Below are positions 27,288 to 36,894 of a stretch of DNA of 64,000 nt, one piece after another (position 1 is the stretch's first letter; every line of letters starts with the position of its first letter). This stretch comes from Streptococcus cristatus ATCC 51100 (GTDB lineage Bacteria > Bacillota > Bacilli > Lactobacillales > Streptococcaceae). A model generated the notes under the pieces. It ran no database searches. It saw nothing but the letters and a program-made list of their open reading frames with translations, and was not told the DNA's origin. Position numbers and translations under genes: made by a program. The stretch is from NCBI RefSeq assembly GCF_000222765.1, contig NZ_AFUE01000005.1, positions 62,001 to 126,000 of the forward strand, in the 5' to 3' direction.

Positions 27288-28190
27288 ATGCCAAAAGTCA
27301 GAAAAGCAGTCATCCCTGCAGCCGGTCTCGGAACCCGCTTCTTGCCAGCCACTAAGGCACTGGCCAAGGAAATGCTGCCAATCGTTGACAAACCAACTAT
27401 TCAGTTTATCGTCGAAGAAGCTCTTAAATCTGGAATCAAAGACATTTTGGTTGTCACAGGAAAGTCAAAACGCTCCATCGAGGACCACTTTGACTCCAAC
27501 TTTGAACTAGAATACAACCTCAAGGAAAAGGGCAAGAACGACTTGCTCAAGTTGGTGGATGAGACCACTGGTATTGGCTTGCATTTTATCCGTCAGAGTC
27601 ACCCACGTGGACTCGGGGATGCAGTCCTTCAAGCTAAGGCCTTTGTTGGAAATGAACCTTTTGTGGTCATGCTAGGTGATGATTTGATGGACATTACCAA
27701 TGATAAGGCAGTGCCACTCACCAAGCAACTCATGGATGATTATGCGGCAACCCACGCGTCTACCATTGCAGTTATGCAGGTTCCTCACGAAGAAGTATCA
27801 GCTTACGGCGTTATTGCACCGCAAGGCGAAGGCGTCAATGGCCTCTACAGCGTTGAAAAATTCGTCGAAAAACCGGCACCAGAGGATGCACCAAGTGATT
27901 TGGCCATTATCGGACGCTACCTGCTAACGCCAGAAATTTTTGAAATCTTAGAAAAGCAAACTCCTGGCGCTGGCAATGAAATTCAACTGACTGATGCCAT
28001 CGATACCCTCAATAAGACTCAGCGCGTTTTTGCCCGCGAATTCAAAGGTGATCGCTATGATGTCGGCGACAAGTTTGGCTTCATGAAAACTTCTATCGAT
28101 TATGCCCTCAAACACCCTCAAGTCAAAGACGATTTGAAACAATACATTATCGATTTAGGCAAAAAATTAGATAAGAAAACGAAAAAATAA
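27288..28190 (+). CDS. galU: UTP-glucose-1-phosphate uridylyltransferase
   Basis: Makes UDP-glucose for cell-envelope polysaccharides and galactose metabolism. 300 residues with [23 protein letters not shown] (nucleotidyltransferase loop, quoted in part), EEALKSGI and [10 protein letters not shown]. Same operon as gpsA, both supplying envelope precursors; AAAGGAG ribosome binding site. Confidence 0.95.
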   Translation: MPKVRKAVIPAAGLGTRFLPATKALAKEMLPIVDKPTIQFIVEEALKSGIKDILVVTGKSKRSIEDHFDSNFELEYNLKEKGKNDLLKLVDETTGIGLHFIRQSHPRGLGDAVLQAKAFVGNEPFVVMLGDDLMDITNDKAVPLTKQLMDDYAATHASTIAVMQVPHEEVSAYGVIAPQGEGVNGLYSVEKFVEKPAPEDAPSDLAIIGRYLLTPEIFEILEKQTPGAGNEIQLTDAIDTLNKTQRVFAREFKGDRYDVGDKFGFMKTSIDYALKHPQVKDDLKQYIIDLGKKLDKKTKK

Positions 28191-28213
28191 TAGAGGCGCT
28201 CAAGTAATAGATT

Positions 28214-28273
28214 AGCTGATGCATCAGCTTTTAACACTATACAGAAAAACACCTAGATTTACTAGGTGTTTTT
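28214..28273. terminator. Two terminator hairpins between galU and the dipeptidase
   Basis: AGCTGATGCATCAGCT (28214-28229) followed by T4 serves galU. AAAAACACCTAG-attta-CTAGGTGTTTTT (28245-28273) is symmetric and suits both converging genes. Confidence 0.85.
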
Positions 28274-28296
28274 CACTTGTTGTTTTGATTGGGAAA

Positions 28297-30255
28297 TCAT
28301 TTGGTATTAACAAAAGTTTCCACATTCTTGAAATTTTTGCCATTATCAGAATTAGCCGTATATCCAAAACGATTATTTGGATTGCCTTCTGCATTCGCAA
28401 CTGTTATTTGTGGAGCCTGACTTGGTGCTTGAGGAGTCTGGTTTTGTACTTGAGGCACTTCAGTACGAACAGATGGTTGTCCAAAAACTTGCACATTTGC
28501 TTTAGCTGCATAGCCAAAGCGATTGTTTGGATTGCCTTCTGCATTGGCAGGAATATCATGTGTTGGAGGAGCCGCAGTATAATCTGGTGCTGGAATGATA
28601 GTTTTATTTGCATCATCCGTAATTTGTGGTTTTTGTGGTGGCTTCGGAGTATCCGGTTTTTCAGGTGTTGATGGATCTTGTTTATCGTCTGGTTGTGAAG
28701 CACGATAAGGATCAGACTTACGTCCAGCAGCTTCTAAACGTTTTTCCATCATCTTTTCATAGTCCTTGAAGTGTTGGAAAAGTCGATCTGACATTTCAAG
28801 AGAATCTTTAGTTACTTTACCTTCAGCGGCCTTCGCAGCATCTGGTTGATCTTTCAGCGAATAGTTCTCAATATCTTTTTTCTCTTGATCAGCGATAAAT
28901 TGTTTTTCCATCATCTTCCAATGGTCTTGAACACTCTTGCCAAAGATATCTTGGTTCTTGATAGCCATTTGGTCAATATGCCATACTGTCCAGTACCATG
29001 AGTTTGGATCATAAGTAGCTGTCTGTGGCTTGAAGGCCTTGTAAGTATCCTGAACGTTACCGTAGAAAGGCACGTATGGTGTATTGCGTGATGGTCCCAA
29101 ACCGAGCCAAACTTTACCACCGAAAGATTTTGGCAGTTTCGGATCAATCTGGTAGACATGGGCATCGATCACATTTTCATTACCTAGGGCGTATTTGTAC
29201 TGATCTTTCCGAACAGCATCATTTGCCCCATCATCACCTTGTTTCTTAACGCCAATTTGATCATCGGGTACGAAACGGCCATTCAGATGTTCAAAGCGGT
29301 TTCGTTGCAAAGCAAAGGCGTCTTCAAGAGTAAATTTCTTGTTTGGATCTGTTGGAGAGCGGAAAAGTTCGTACTCCTCATCTTCGTAAGTAATTTTAGA
29401 TTTTGGATCAAGCAGTGTGATTCCTGCATACGTACGAGAACGGTCGCCTTCTGCGTATTTTTCTGGTCCGTATGATTTAGCAATGTGGAAATTGCCATCT
29501 TTATCTGTCTTGTAGTTTCCTGCTTCTTTGGCTACTTTCTCTACATCTTCAGAAGCAATAACATTTTCTTTGTCCTTCAAATCTACATGGCCAAGGTAAT
29601 AAGTATTAGCAAATACTGCGTACTTATCTTCAGGCACTTTCACGGCTACGTATTGGTGACCAGACAAGATTTCCATGTACCAAGTCTCTTTTTGATCGGC
29701 AACCACCACTGTGTTCCCTTCAGCAGAGCCTTTTTCTTGAATGACTTTTCCAAGCAACTCGATTGCTTCACGAGCTGTTTTGGCACGTGGCAGAACCACA
29801 TCTAGCATAGCAGCTTCTGCCAAGCCATCTGCTTTCAGAGGGTCTTTTTCAAGAACCTTCTTATTTGGAATTGCTGTGACTGTGGACGACATAGAAACAC
29901 CTGCTTCATTAAAGCCATGTTCTCCAAAAGCACCGTTACTACCATCACCACGCGCAGAATCATAGGTTGCAGTATATTTCATTTCGCTGGCTGCACGTGG
30001 ATAGGTGAAACCATTGGACTCATCCACAATCTGGTCGCCTTCCTTATATTTCTTAGCTTCCACAACAACATAATTTTTGTTGTGCTTGCCACCATTCGGG
30101 TAGTAAGGATAGTCTTCTGTACGACCAAAAAGTGTTGATCCATCCTTGGTCAAATGCCGACCAATAATGAAGCCACAGCAGGCTTGCACAGCTTGGATAG
30201 GTAAGAGCATGATTGCCATTAATGAAATAGCAATTTTAAAGATTGTCTTCTTCAT
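28297..30255 (-). CDS. Secreted C69-family dipeptidase with repeated C-terminal tail
   Basis: 652 residues. Signal peptide (1-25, ending VQA) exposes CCGFIIGR; the Cys is the N-terminal nucleophile of family C69. Catalytic domain runs to about 480 (SEGN/NTVVVADQKETWYMEI, YWTVWHIDQMA). Then a charged linker, a proline-rich stretch (STPEKPDTPKPPQKP) and two copies of NAEGNPNNRFGY at about 571 and 621, 50 residues apart. No LPXTG. Ordinary C69 dipeptidases lack this tail; it may anchor or target the enzyme. Likely scavenges dipeptides outside the cell. Confidence 0.85.
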   Translation of the reverse strand: MKKTIFKIAISLMAIMLLPIQAVQACCGFIIGRHLTKDGSTLFGRTEDYPYYPNGGKHNKNYVVVEAKKYKEGDQIVDESNGFTYPRAASEMKYTATYDSARGDGSNGAFGEHGFNEAGVSMSSTVTAIPNKKVLEKDPLKADGLAEAAMLDVVLPRAKTAREAIELLGKVIQEKGSAEGNTVVVADQKETWYMEILSGHQYVAVKVPEDKYAVFANTYYLGHVDLKDKENVIASEDVEKVAKEAGNYKTDKDGNFHIAKSYGPEKYAEGDRSRTYAGITLLDPKSKITYEDEEYELFRSPTDPNKKFTLEDAFALQRNRFEHLNGRFVPDDQIGVKKQGDDGANDAVRKDQYKYALGNENVIDAHVYQIDPKLPKSFGGKVWLGLGPSRNTPYVPFYGNVQDTYKAFKPQTATYDPNSWYWTVWHIDQMAIKNQDIFGKSVQDHWKMMEKQFIADQEKKDIENYSLKDQPDAAKAAEGKVTKDSLEMSDRLFQHFKDYEKMMEKRLEAAGRKSDPYRASQPDDKQDPSTPEKPDTPKPPQKPQITDDANKTIIPAPDYTAAPPTHDIPANAEGNPNNRFGYAAKANVQVFGQPSVRTEVPQVQNQTPQAPSQAPQITVANAEGNPNNRFGYTANSDNGKNFKNVETFVNTK

Positions 30256-30304
30256 TATGAACTCCTTTTTATTTTTTGGGGATACCCCTGATGTTTATAA
30301 TTCT

Positions 30305-30342
30305 AGTATAGTCCTTTTTAGATCTTTTTGCAAGCGCTTACA
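30305..30342 (-). promoter_or_regulatory. Dipeptidase promoter overlapped by a cre site
   Basis: TTGCAA, 17 bp, TATACT on the minus strand. TTGCAAGCGCTTACA (+ strand 30328-30342) matches the cre consensus at all 15 positions and covers the -35, the classic position for CcpA repression by glucose. Confidence 0.8.
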
Positions 30343-30500
30343 AAAATGTTTTTTTATACCTTTTACAGATAGAAAATAGAGAAAACATACATTAATGAAA
30401 AAGTAGAGATAGAAATATTACTAGTTTATTCCTAATTTATCCATATTATGCCTCTTTAAAGTAAAATTCCTTGCTTTATAAAAATCATATTTATAAAAAG

Positions 30501-30524
30501 AATACCACTTTTTAAAGTGGTATT
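30501..30524 (-). terminator. Terminator of the rhomboid operon
   Basis: AATACCACTTT-aa-AAAGTGGTATT on the minus strand, followed by T-rich sequence. Confidence 0.85.
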
Positions 30525-30536
30525 TGAGTTCATTTC

Positions 30537-31220
30537 TCAAAAAATTGGTCGTTGAAAAGTCAAAAAAATCAAAATAGCTGCTAATCCAAGGTAGGCTGCC
30601 AGTGCTAAAAACCGTTGAGACTTGCTAAAAGCGTAGCGCTCTCCCGAAACTGGTAAGATCACAGCTCCTAAAGCTCCGCCAACTAGACCGCCCAAGTGGC
30701 CTGCAAGGCTAATTCCCGGTAAAAAACTCATGACCAGATTGACAGCCAGTAGGCTCATATAGGACTGACCCAGCTGCTGCAGATAGTAGTTTCGCGTAGC
30801 ATAACGAAGCACAACAACGGAAGCAAAAAGGCCGAAAAGAGCAGTAGACGCCCCGGCTGCCAGGCTATTGGGTGAAAAATAGACCACAAATAAATTCCCC
30901 ATAATGCCTGACATCAGGTAGAGTATCAAGAATTTCCAAGAGCCAAAGATAGCCTCAATCTGTCGACCAAGAAAGTAGAGCGTCAGCATATTGACCACAA
31001 AATGCTCCAAACCAATATGGATAAAAATAGCAGCAAAAACCCGCCAAAACTGCTCCGGCATCGCTTGAATAGTATAACCGTGCACGGCTCCAAAATGATA
31101 CAAGGCTTCGGAACTGCTGTATTGAAAACCGTAAGAAAGAAACATCAAGACAAAAACAAGGCTCGTTAGGATAAGTAATATGCTTGTCACAGGATAATCT
31201 CTATCAAAGATTTGTTTCAT
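30537..31220 (-). CDS. Rhomboid-family intramembrane serine protease
   Basis: 227 residues with about seven hydrophobic segments. Active-site Ser in AAGASTALFGLF (GxSx, about residue 125), His in SLAGHLGGLVGGALGA (about 175), and HIGLEHFVVNMLTLYFLG for the family's H-x-x-x-N element. Substrate unknown. It overlaps the upstream cyclo-ligase gene by 17 bp, a pair often seen in Firmicutes. Confidence 0.92.
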   Translation of the reverse strand: MKQIFDRDYPVTSILLILTSLVFVLMFLSYGFQYSSSEALYHFGAVHGYTIQAMPEQFWRVFAAIFIHIGLEHFVVNMLTLYFLGRQIEAIFGSWKFLILYLMSGIMGNLFVVYFSPNSLAAGASTALFGLFASVVVLRYATRNYYLQQLGQSYMSLLAVNLVMSFLPGISLAGHLGGLVGGALGAVILPVSGERYAFSKSQRFLALAAYLGLAAILIFLTFQRPIF

Positions 31221-31740
31221 AAATGAGTAACTCCTTTACCGCAACATCATGTTGAGCTGGTAGAAATTCTGCCTGTTGGACTGCATAAATAGTGCTAATG
31301 GATGCTCCTGCATAATCAGCCAGATAGCGGTCATAGTAGCCACCGCCGTAACCAATCCGAAACCCTTGAGAATTGAAGACCACACCCGGCACATAAATCA
31401 GATCAATTTCTGTCTTGTCCACAGCCTCTTCACTTATCGGCTCCATAAGTCCAAAAGAGCTTTTTTGCAGGCAACTTTCATCATAATCCACAAATATCAT
31501 CCGACCCTGGCCATAGGTTTTGGGTACTAAAACCCGCTTGCTATCCAACTGAGCCTGCTTAATAAAGGCTGCAGTTGAGACTTCATGCGGCATAGAAAGA
31601 TAGGTAGCGATAACCTGAGCTTTTTGATAAGCTGCTGAACTGAGCAAGCGCTGGGTCAGCCAGTTATCTGCCAGCTTTTTTTCTTTTCCTGACAGTTTCT
31701 TCATCTGGGTCAGTACAGCTTGTCTCAACTCTTTTTTCAT
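31204..31740 (-). CDS. 5-formyltetrahydrofolate cyclo-ligase
   Basis: Returns 5-formyl-THF to 5,10-methenyl-THF with ATP. 178 residues; the family signature FRIGYGGGYYDRYLADY is at about 132-148, and VLVPKTYGQGRM precedes it. Middle gene of the unit between the deacetylase and rhomboid. Confidence 0.92.
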   Translation of the reverse strand: MKKELRQAVLTQMKKLSGKEKKLADNWLTQRLLSSAAYQKAQVIATYLSMPHEVSTAAFIKQAQLDSKRVLVPKTYGQGRMIFVDYDESCLQKSSFGLMEPISEEAVDKTEIDLIYVPGVVFNSQGFRIGYGGGYYDRYLADYAGASISTIYAVQQAEFLPAQHDVAVKELLIYETNL

Positions 31741-31760
31741 ATAGCTCGTCCACTCTTTCC

Positions 31761-32894
31761 TTATCTTTCGTTGATTTTATAATCTAGGAATTTCCCAATC
31801 TTTTCAATAGCAAAGGGCAGTGCTGCCTCGTCTGGTGTCATCTTGGGATGATGGAGGGCATAGGGACTGTCCACTCCCAGCCAGAACATGACGCCATTGA
31901 CCTTGCTGAGCAGATAGCCGAAATCCTCGCCTGTCATAGCCGGCGCAATATCAATCAGCTGCACTCCTTCTTCCTTCTGGAAAAAATCCATCAGTTCGTC
32001 TGCCAGACCAGGATGGTTTTCCACAGGCAGATAGCCACTTTGTTTAAGCTCCAAGTCCAATTCCAGACCGAAACTTTGAGCTATGCCCTCTGCTATTTCC
32101 CGTAAGCGCTTCTGAGTCAAGAGGTTCATCTCCCGAGTCAGAGTCCGAATGGTGCCATGCAGAAAGGCCGTTTCTGCGATGACATTGTTGGTCGTGCCAG
32201 CATGGAGCGAACCAAAGGTTACAACCGCTCCCTCGATCGGATCGACATTGCGGCTGACAATGGTCTGCACCTGGGTGATAAAGTAGCTAGCCGCTACCAA
32301 AGCATCATTGGCTTCATGAGGAAAGGCCGCATGACCTCCCTTCCCCTTAAAGGTCAGCTTAACTTCACAGGTACCAGCAAAAAGCGTTCCTCTGTTAGTC
32401 GCAATATCGCCGACCTTGAGGTCCGGTCGCACATGGAGTCCGTAAAATTCATCTGGCAGCCAGTCGCCAAAGGCACTAGCTTCATACATGAGCATACCGC
32501 CAGCTTCATTCTCCTCTGCAGGCTGAAAGAGAAAGAGCAGATTGTGGGTAGGCTGAGCACTCACAGCTTGTTCCAGCAGGCCTAGAGCAACCGTCATGTG
32601 CATATCGTGTCCGCAAGCATGCATCCGGCCTTCATGGGTACTGGCAAAGTCCAGTCCTGTATCCTCCACGATCGGAAGGCCATCAATATCTGTCCGCCAG
32701 CCAATCGTCTTATCCGGTGAACTTCCCTTGATAAAGACCAAAATACCTGTCCGCCAAGTTCGGATTTCCACAAAGTCTAGACCTGCTGTCAGTTCATCAA
32801 TGACTTGCATCAAGTAAGCATGAGTCTTGTATTCTTCCAGACCGATTTCTGGTATCTGGTGTAAATCACGGCGAATTTTCAGATAATCAAGCAT
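31761..32894 (-). CDS. dapL: N-acetyldiaminopimelate deacetylase
   Basis: 377-residue M20-family metallohydrolase of the acetylated lysine/DAP pathway. Metal ligands in [11 protein letters not shown] (about 90-100) and EENEAGGM (about 126-133); a lid domain with [13 protein letters not shown] follows. The preceding gene makes the acetylated precursor, which supports this function over other M20 peptidases. Symbol usage varies between annotations. Confidence 0.87.
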   Translation of the reverse strand: MLDYLKIRRDLHQIPEIGLEEYKTHAYLMQVIDELTAGLDFVEIRTWRTGILVFIKGSSPDKTIGWRTDIDGLPIVEDTGLDFASTHEGRMHACGHDMHMTVALGLLEQAVSAQPTHNLLFLFQPAEENEAGGMLMYEASAFGDWLPDEFYGLHVRPDLKVGDIATNRGTLFAGTCEVKLTFKGKGGHAAFPHEANDALVAASYFITQVQTIVSRNVDPIEGAVVTFGSLHAGTTNNVIAETAFLHGTIRTLTREMNLLTQKRLREIAEGIAQSFGLELDLELKQSGYLPVENHPGLADELMDFFQKEEGVQLIDIAPAMTGEDFGYLLSKVNGVMFWLGVDSPYALHHPKMTPDEAALPFAIEKIGKFLDYKINER

Positions 32895-32984
32895 TTTTCT
32901 TTCCTTTAAAATCCTGTCAGAGCAAACAAAGATTCAGACCGCCCCTGATGCAATCCAAGGGCGTCAGTATTCTGTTAACCAATA

Positions 32985-33683
32985 TTAAAGCGTACGCAGA
33001 GCATCTTCCAGAGCTGTCTTCTGCTGGGTCTTTTCGTCAATGGTCTTGATAACTCGAGCTGGAACACCAGCAACCACTACGTTTTCCGGAACATCTTGGG
33101 TCACAATCGCACCAGCCGCAACAACGGAACCACTGCCAATCTGCACACCTTCAATCACAACCGCATTGGCACCAATCAGCACATTGTCTCCGACCCGAAC
33201 TGGCTCAGCGCTAGCTGGCTCAATGACTCCTGCCAGAACAGCACCAGCACCGATATGGCTATTTTTACCGACAATAGCTCGGCCACCCAGAATAGCACCC
33301 ATATCAATCATGGTCCCAGCACCAATCTCCGCACCGATATTGATAACCGCCCCCATCATAATGACAGCATTATCACCAATTTCGACTTGGTCACGGATAA
33401 TGGCACCCGGTTCAATACGGGCATTGATATCGCGCTTGTCCAGAAGCGGCACTGCTGAATTGCGGGCATCCTGCTCTACGACATAGGTCTTATTTTCCTC
33501 TAAGTTCACTAGGAGTGGCTTTATTTCTTCCCAGTCTCCAAAAAGAACATTTCCTAATTTCACAACAGACCAAGGGATTGATCCGTGCAATTCTCCATCA
33601 AAGGTTACCTTGACAGGAGTTTTTTTCTTGGCATCAGCGATAAATTTGATAATTTCTTGAGCGTTCATTTTCGTAGCAGACAT
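32985..33683 (-). CDS. dapH: Tetrahydrodipicolinate N-acetyltransferase
   Basis: 232 residues. After an N-terminal domain ([20 protein letters not shown]) come hexapeptide repeats of a left-handed beta-helix ([58 protein letters not shown], each quoted in part). It acetylates tetrahydrodipicolinate on the way to lysine. First gene of the dapH-dapL-cyclo-ligase-rhomboid run. Confidence 0.92.
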   Translation of the reverse strand: MSATKMNAQEIIKFIADAKKKTPVKVTFDGELHGSIPWSVVKLGNVLFGDWEEIKPLLVNLEENKTYVVEQDARNSAVPLLDKRDINARIEPGAIIRDQVEIGDNAVIMMGAVINIGAEIGAGTMIDMGAILGGRAIVGKNSHIGAGAVLAGVIEPASAEPVRVGDNVLIGANAVVIEGVQIGSGSVVAAGAIVTQDVPENVVVAGVPARVIKTIDEKTQQKTALEDALRTL

Positions 33684-33717
33684 GGCGTCACCTCTTTGTT
33701 CTTTCTATTCTTTGTTG

Positions 33718-33892
33718 GAGGCTGGGACAAAAGTCCTAGCCTCTCAATTGTCTTTGGATTGTCGAGCAAGACGCAGTGGTTGAGTGGGCTCTACTACGCT
33801 GATTTCATCAGCTTTTACAGCCCTACTCAACTGTGCGGAGGTGGGACGACGAAATCGAATTCTAACGAATTACCGATTTCTGTCCCACTCTC
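33718..33892 (+). repeat. 175-bp intergenic repeat, copy A
   Basis: Starts GAGGCTGGGACA and ends TGTCCCACTCTC. Nearly identical to 45656-45830 and, inverted, 60872-61046. Internal pairings include GCTGA-tttca-TCAGC and GAAATCG...CGATTTC. It fills the gap between dapH and the paralog cluster and contains no gene. Confidence 0.9.
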
Positions 33893-33961
33893 TATCTCTT
33901 TTATTTTTCTATTATAACACAATTTGGCTATACAGTTAAGACTTTATTAGCAGCTAGTATG

Positions 33962-34786
33962 CTATTTAGTCTCTTGAACTTTATTCAAATGAAATTGTCC
34001 GTCCTTGCCCTTGACAAAGTTTAAATGGAAGAAGGTTCTATCCTCTGCCCTATAGCCCATAGACATACTGTAATATCCTTTCACCACTGCTTTGTAGTAG
34101 TTGTTGGGAAGTTCCAAATGTTCTATCACTTCTAGATCAGTGATGCCATTTTCTTCATTCAACGTCATTCCCTTAAGGAAGGAAAGCCGTTCCCCTGTCA
34201 AATCCTCATTTTGATAAATATTATAAGCTATGCTAGTAAGATATAGACCTGAACCAAAATCCCAGAATTGAAGGACGGCAAAGCCTCCTCCCTTCAAATC
34301 ATAGATCAGTGATAATAATTTATCCTTCTTGCCAATCACCGTTTCATCGCTGCTTTTAGCTAAACCATGTTGACGAACAAAATTGGACACTGTAATATTT
34401 TTATCCTCGTCCTCTTCAATCTTATACTTTATAAAATCCCTTGGTTCCCATTCCAAAACTTCGGCATTTGAAGAAGAATATTTTGCTTCTGTTCTTACTA
34501 ACGGATTCTTTCTGTAAGAATTGGTCCAATTCCCGATTAAGACAAGTAAGCCGATAACAAGACCTATCAGGGCTAGAGCACTCACTAGCTTGAAGAATGG
34601 TGATTTGTGTTTAAACTTTGCGGTTCTCTTAAAAGTTGACTTTGGTTCTTGTCTTGTGCCTTCCTTGAGATTTGTTTCAGCTAGCAAACCAGACCCTTCC
34701 TTAGACTCTCGTTTTAAGGGTGCCCTAGTTCTACTAAATTTTCCCTTATGTTCCCTTCGTAATTTTTCTAAATCTCTTTTTCCCAT
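33962..34786 (-). CDS. Tandem paralog 1: single-pass membrane protein, unknown function
   Basis: 274 residues. A basic cytosolic N-terminus MGKRDLEKLRREHKGKFSRT, one membrane helix about 67-87 (KLVSALALIGLVIGLLVLIG) and an extracellular part. The latter contains two weakly similar units: VSNFVRQHGLAKSSDETVI...SLIYDL, and LEVIEHLELPNNYYK...YYSMSMGYR, resembling in layout the SmpA/OmlA or BLIP-like fold; that fold assignment is inference. Last of four consecutive relatives and the most diverged in its first unit. Confidence 0.75.
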   Translation of the reverse strand: MGKRDLEKLRREHKGKFSRTRAPLKRESKEGSGLLAETNLKEGTRQEPKSTFKRTAKFKHKSPFFKLVSALALIGLVIGLLVLIGNWTNSYRKNPLVRTEAKYSSSNAEVLEWEPRDFIKYKIEEDEDKNITVSNFVRQHGLAKSSDETVIGKKDKLLSLIYDLKGGGFAVLQFWDFGSGLYLTSIAYNIYQNEDLTGERLSFLKGMTLNEENGITDLEVIEHLELPNNYYKAVVKGYYSMSMGYRAEDRTFFHLNFVKGKDGQFHLNKVQETK

Positions 34787-34839
34787 CTTTCTATCCTTGT
34801 CTGTTTAAGAAAAAATTCCACGCTCTCCAGTCTAGGCTC

Positions 34840-35730
34840 TCAGACGGTACTTGTCATCATACTGGTGAGGCGGTAAGTTCCATTCACTTCGTAAAAAAAC
34901 AAAGAAACTGTCATATTGTCCGTGGTTGAATATTCAAGAAGAAGTGAATCAACTTTGCCCTTAACTGGTTTATGAGCATAAATATTCTTAGGCATCCCCA
35001 GTTCTTCTATGGCTTGCTTGACTTCCATTCCTTCTCGATCACTTTTGGGAATGAGCGACCGATAATCATCAACTGTCTTCGTAATCGATGCCTCAGCATT
35101 CTGGAGGAAATCGGCAGATACCGTAGAGAGCTCCATTCCTCCTCCAGTACTCCTAAGATGCATATTAACAACTCCTTTTCTTCCTGTTAGCTTGTATGAA
35201 AGCAGCACCAGTTGACTATCTTCCACGCGATTATCCACACTCCCAGAGCTAGCTTTCCCATACTTCTCAACAATATCCTCTGGAGACACATTAGGTTCGT
35301 TCATGGTTTTAATCAATTCTAAAATCTCTTCGAATTGAAAATCGACCTCTCGATTCTTTTCAATAAAAGCTGAATTCCCCTCCGTCAGGATCTCTATCTT
35401 ATTTTCTGATTCTGTCGGAACAGTATGAACAGACGATACAGCCGATTGATTTCCTTCTGACTTAAAAGTTGGTCGCATATACATCATCAAGAAGCTAATC
35501 AGTCCCACTAGACCTGCGGCAATCAGTAAGAGTGAAGCATAACGTGATAGCCAAGACTTTGCTAAAAACTGGCCATTAGGATTGACTGCTGACTCTGTTC
35601 GCCGCTTTTCTTTACTTGAAAACTCAAAACCCGACTCTCGAGAGCCATCATTAGAGAAGGCTCTCTGCTTTTTTTGGTCTAAACTTGACCTTTTTCCCCA
35701 TTCTCTTTGGACTTTTCTTCCTTTTCCCAT
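34840..35730 (-). CDS. Tandem paralog 2: single-pass membrane protein, unknown function
   Basis: 296 residues. Starts MGKGRKVQREWGKRSS behind GGAGGAG (a longer frame begins inside that ribosome binding site). It lacks the LEALRREH motif of its relatives but keeps a basic N-terminus. Membrane helix about 61-83 (SLLLIAAGLVGLISFLMMY). Extracellular units: PEDIVEKYGKASSGSVDN...LVLLSYKL, and VKQAIEELGMPKNIYAH...LLLEYS. The YGKASSGSV string is identical in paralog 3. Confidence 0.75.
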   Translation of the reverse strand: MGKGRKVQREWGKRSSLDQKKQRAFSNDGSRESGFEFSSKEKRRTESAVNPNGQFLAKSWLSRYASLLLIAAGLVGLISFLMMYMRPTFKSEGNQSAVSSVHTVPTESENKIEILTEGNSAFIEKNREVDFQFEEILELIKTMNEPNVSPEDIVEKYGKASSGSVDNRVEDSQLVLLSYKLTGRKGVVNMHLRSTGGGMELSTVSADFLQNAEASITKTVDDYRSLIPKSDREGMEVKQAIEELGMPKNIYAHKPVKGKVDSLLLEYSTTDNMTVSLFFYEVNGTYRLTSMMTSTV

Positions 35731-35842
35731 CCTCATCTCCTCCAAGGAACCTAGGTTCCTCTTGCTTTTCTGGTAATTCCTGTCTTTCCGCTAAAAACAA
35801 CTTCTGCTAAATAAGCCAAGCTCTAGCACCAAGCACTCCCTA

Positions 35843-36835
35843 TCAATAGACACTCTTCCGAGTCAACTCATAGTCACCTGTTGGACTTAAGACAAACTCT
35901 AAATAGAGATATCTTCCATCTTTTAGTTTATATTTGATGTAAACTGTCGTTTGATTCTTATAGTCCGCCGACTTATTAATAACTTGTGGCACACCAAATC
36001 GTTCCAATACTGCTTGTAAATTTTTACTTGGTGCTGATTTATCTACAGTAAAATCCTGAAAATCCTCCTCAGTCCATAAATCCGAATGGCTTAATTGAGA
36101 CTGGCTAGTCAAACCTTCCCCTCGAATTGTATTCAGACGATACTGATCTCCGATAAGGTTGAAATAGAGCTTGACAATTTGCCCTCCACCTGATGAGAGA
36201 TAAAAAAGGTAGAGAGCCTTTTCTTCTCCATCTTTGGCCACACTTCCCGAACTTGCTTTTCCATATCGTTCAGCAATTTCCTCTGCTGTAGGAGACAGTT
36301 GCTCACTCGTCCCCTGCCCAGGCGAAGAAACTTGCAGAGCTAGGACATCCTCGAAAGTCCAAGTCATATTTTCTGGCTCCTTGTCAGCACTAGAAGCCGA
36401 CGATGCCGACACCTGTGGCTCCGAAGCTTCCCATTCGCTAGACGAGTCTGCAACGTAAGCAGAAGCTATATTTTCTTGGCTCGATTCCCAGCTTATTTGG
36501 TCAATACTTCTGTCATGAGTGCCCATATTTGAAAGAAAACGATAGAGCAAAAGAAAGACTAATGATAGCAAGACCAGACTCGCCAAAGCAGCAACTAGAA
36601 ACTTAACATTCCCCTTCTTTCTTGTTCTAAGCCTCTTCGATTTCCAACCACTTTTGACTCCAAACTGCTTCTCTCCTAGCTTTTCTTTCCTTGATTCTTC
36701 CTTTGTCTGTTCGAGGGCAGCTCCTCCCCGTTCCCACTGATTCTTGACCGACGAAGTGTTTCTAGCTTTAAACTTGGATTTGTGCTCCCGCCTCAATGCT
36801 TCTAAATTTCTATCTTTCACCTTTTCACCTATCAA
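35843..36835 (-). CDS. Tandem paralog 3: single-pass membrane protein, unknown function
   Basis: 330 residues. N-terminus MIGEKVKDRNLEALRREHKSKFKARN with the shared LEALRREHKSKF motif, long basic cytosolic part, membrane helix about 78-100 (FLVAALASLVLLSLVFLLLY), a Ser/Glu-rich linker, then two units: AEEIAERYGKASSGSVAK...LYLFYLSS, and LQAVLERFGVPQVINKS...VYIKYKL. Best-preserved example of the family here. Confidence 0.75.
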   Translation of the reverse strand: MIGEKVKDRNLEALRREHKSKFKARNTSSVKNQWERGGAALEQTKEESRKEKLGEKQFGVKSGWKSKRLRTRKKGNVKFLVAALASLVLLSLVFLLLYRFLSNMGTHDRSIDQISWESSQENIASAYVADSSSEWEASEPQVSASSASSADKEPENMTWTFEDVLALQVSSPGQGTSEQLSPTAEEIAERYGKASSGSVAKDGEEKALYLFYLSSGGGQIVKLYFNLIGDQYRLNTIRGEGLTSQSQLSHSDLWTEEDFQDFTVDKSAPSKNLQAVLERFGVPQVINKSADYKNQTTVYIKYKLKDGRYLYLEFVLSPTGDYELTRKSVY

Positions 36836-36894
36836 CTAAATACTTGATTGCTCATTCCCTTTCTACAAACAGCTGATGCTCCTGCTAGCAAGCG

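Noticed and set aside
33040-33486. Thr/Pro/Ala-rich 148-codon plus-strand ORF opposite dapH
   Set aside because: The repetitive composition is the complement of the hexapeptide repeats of DapH.
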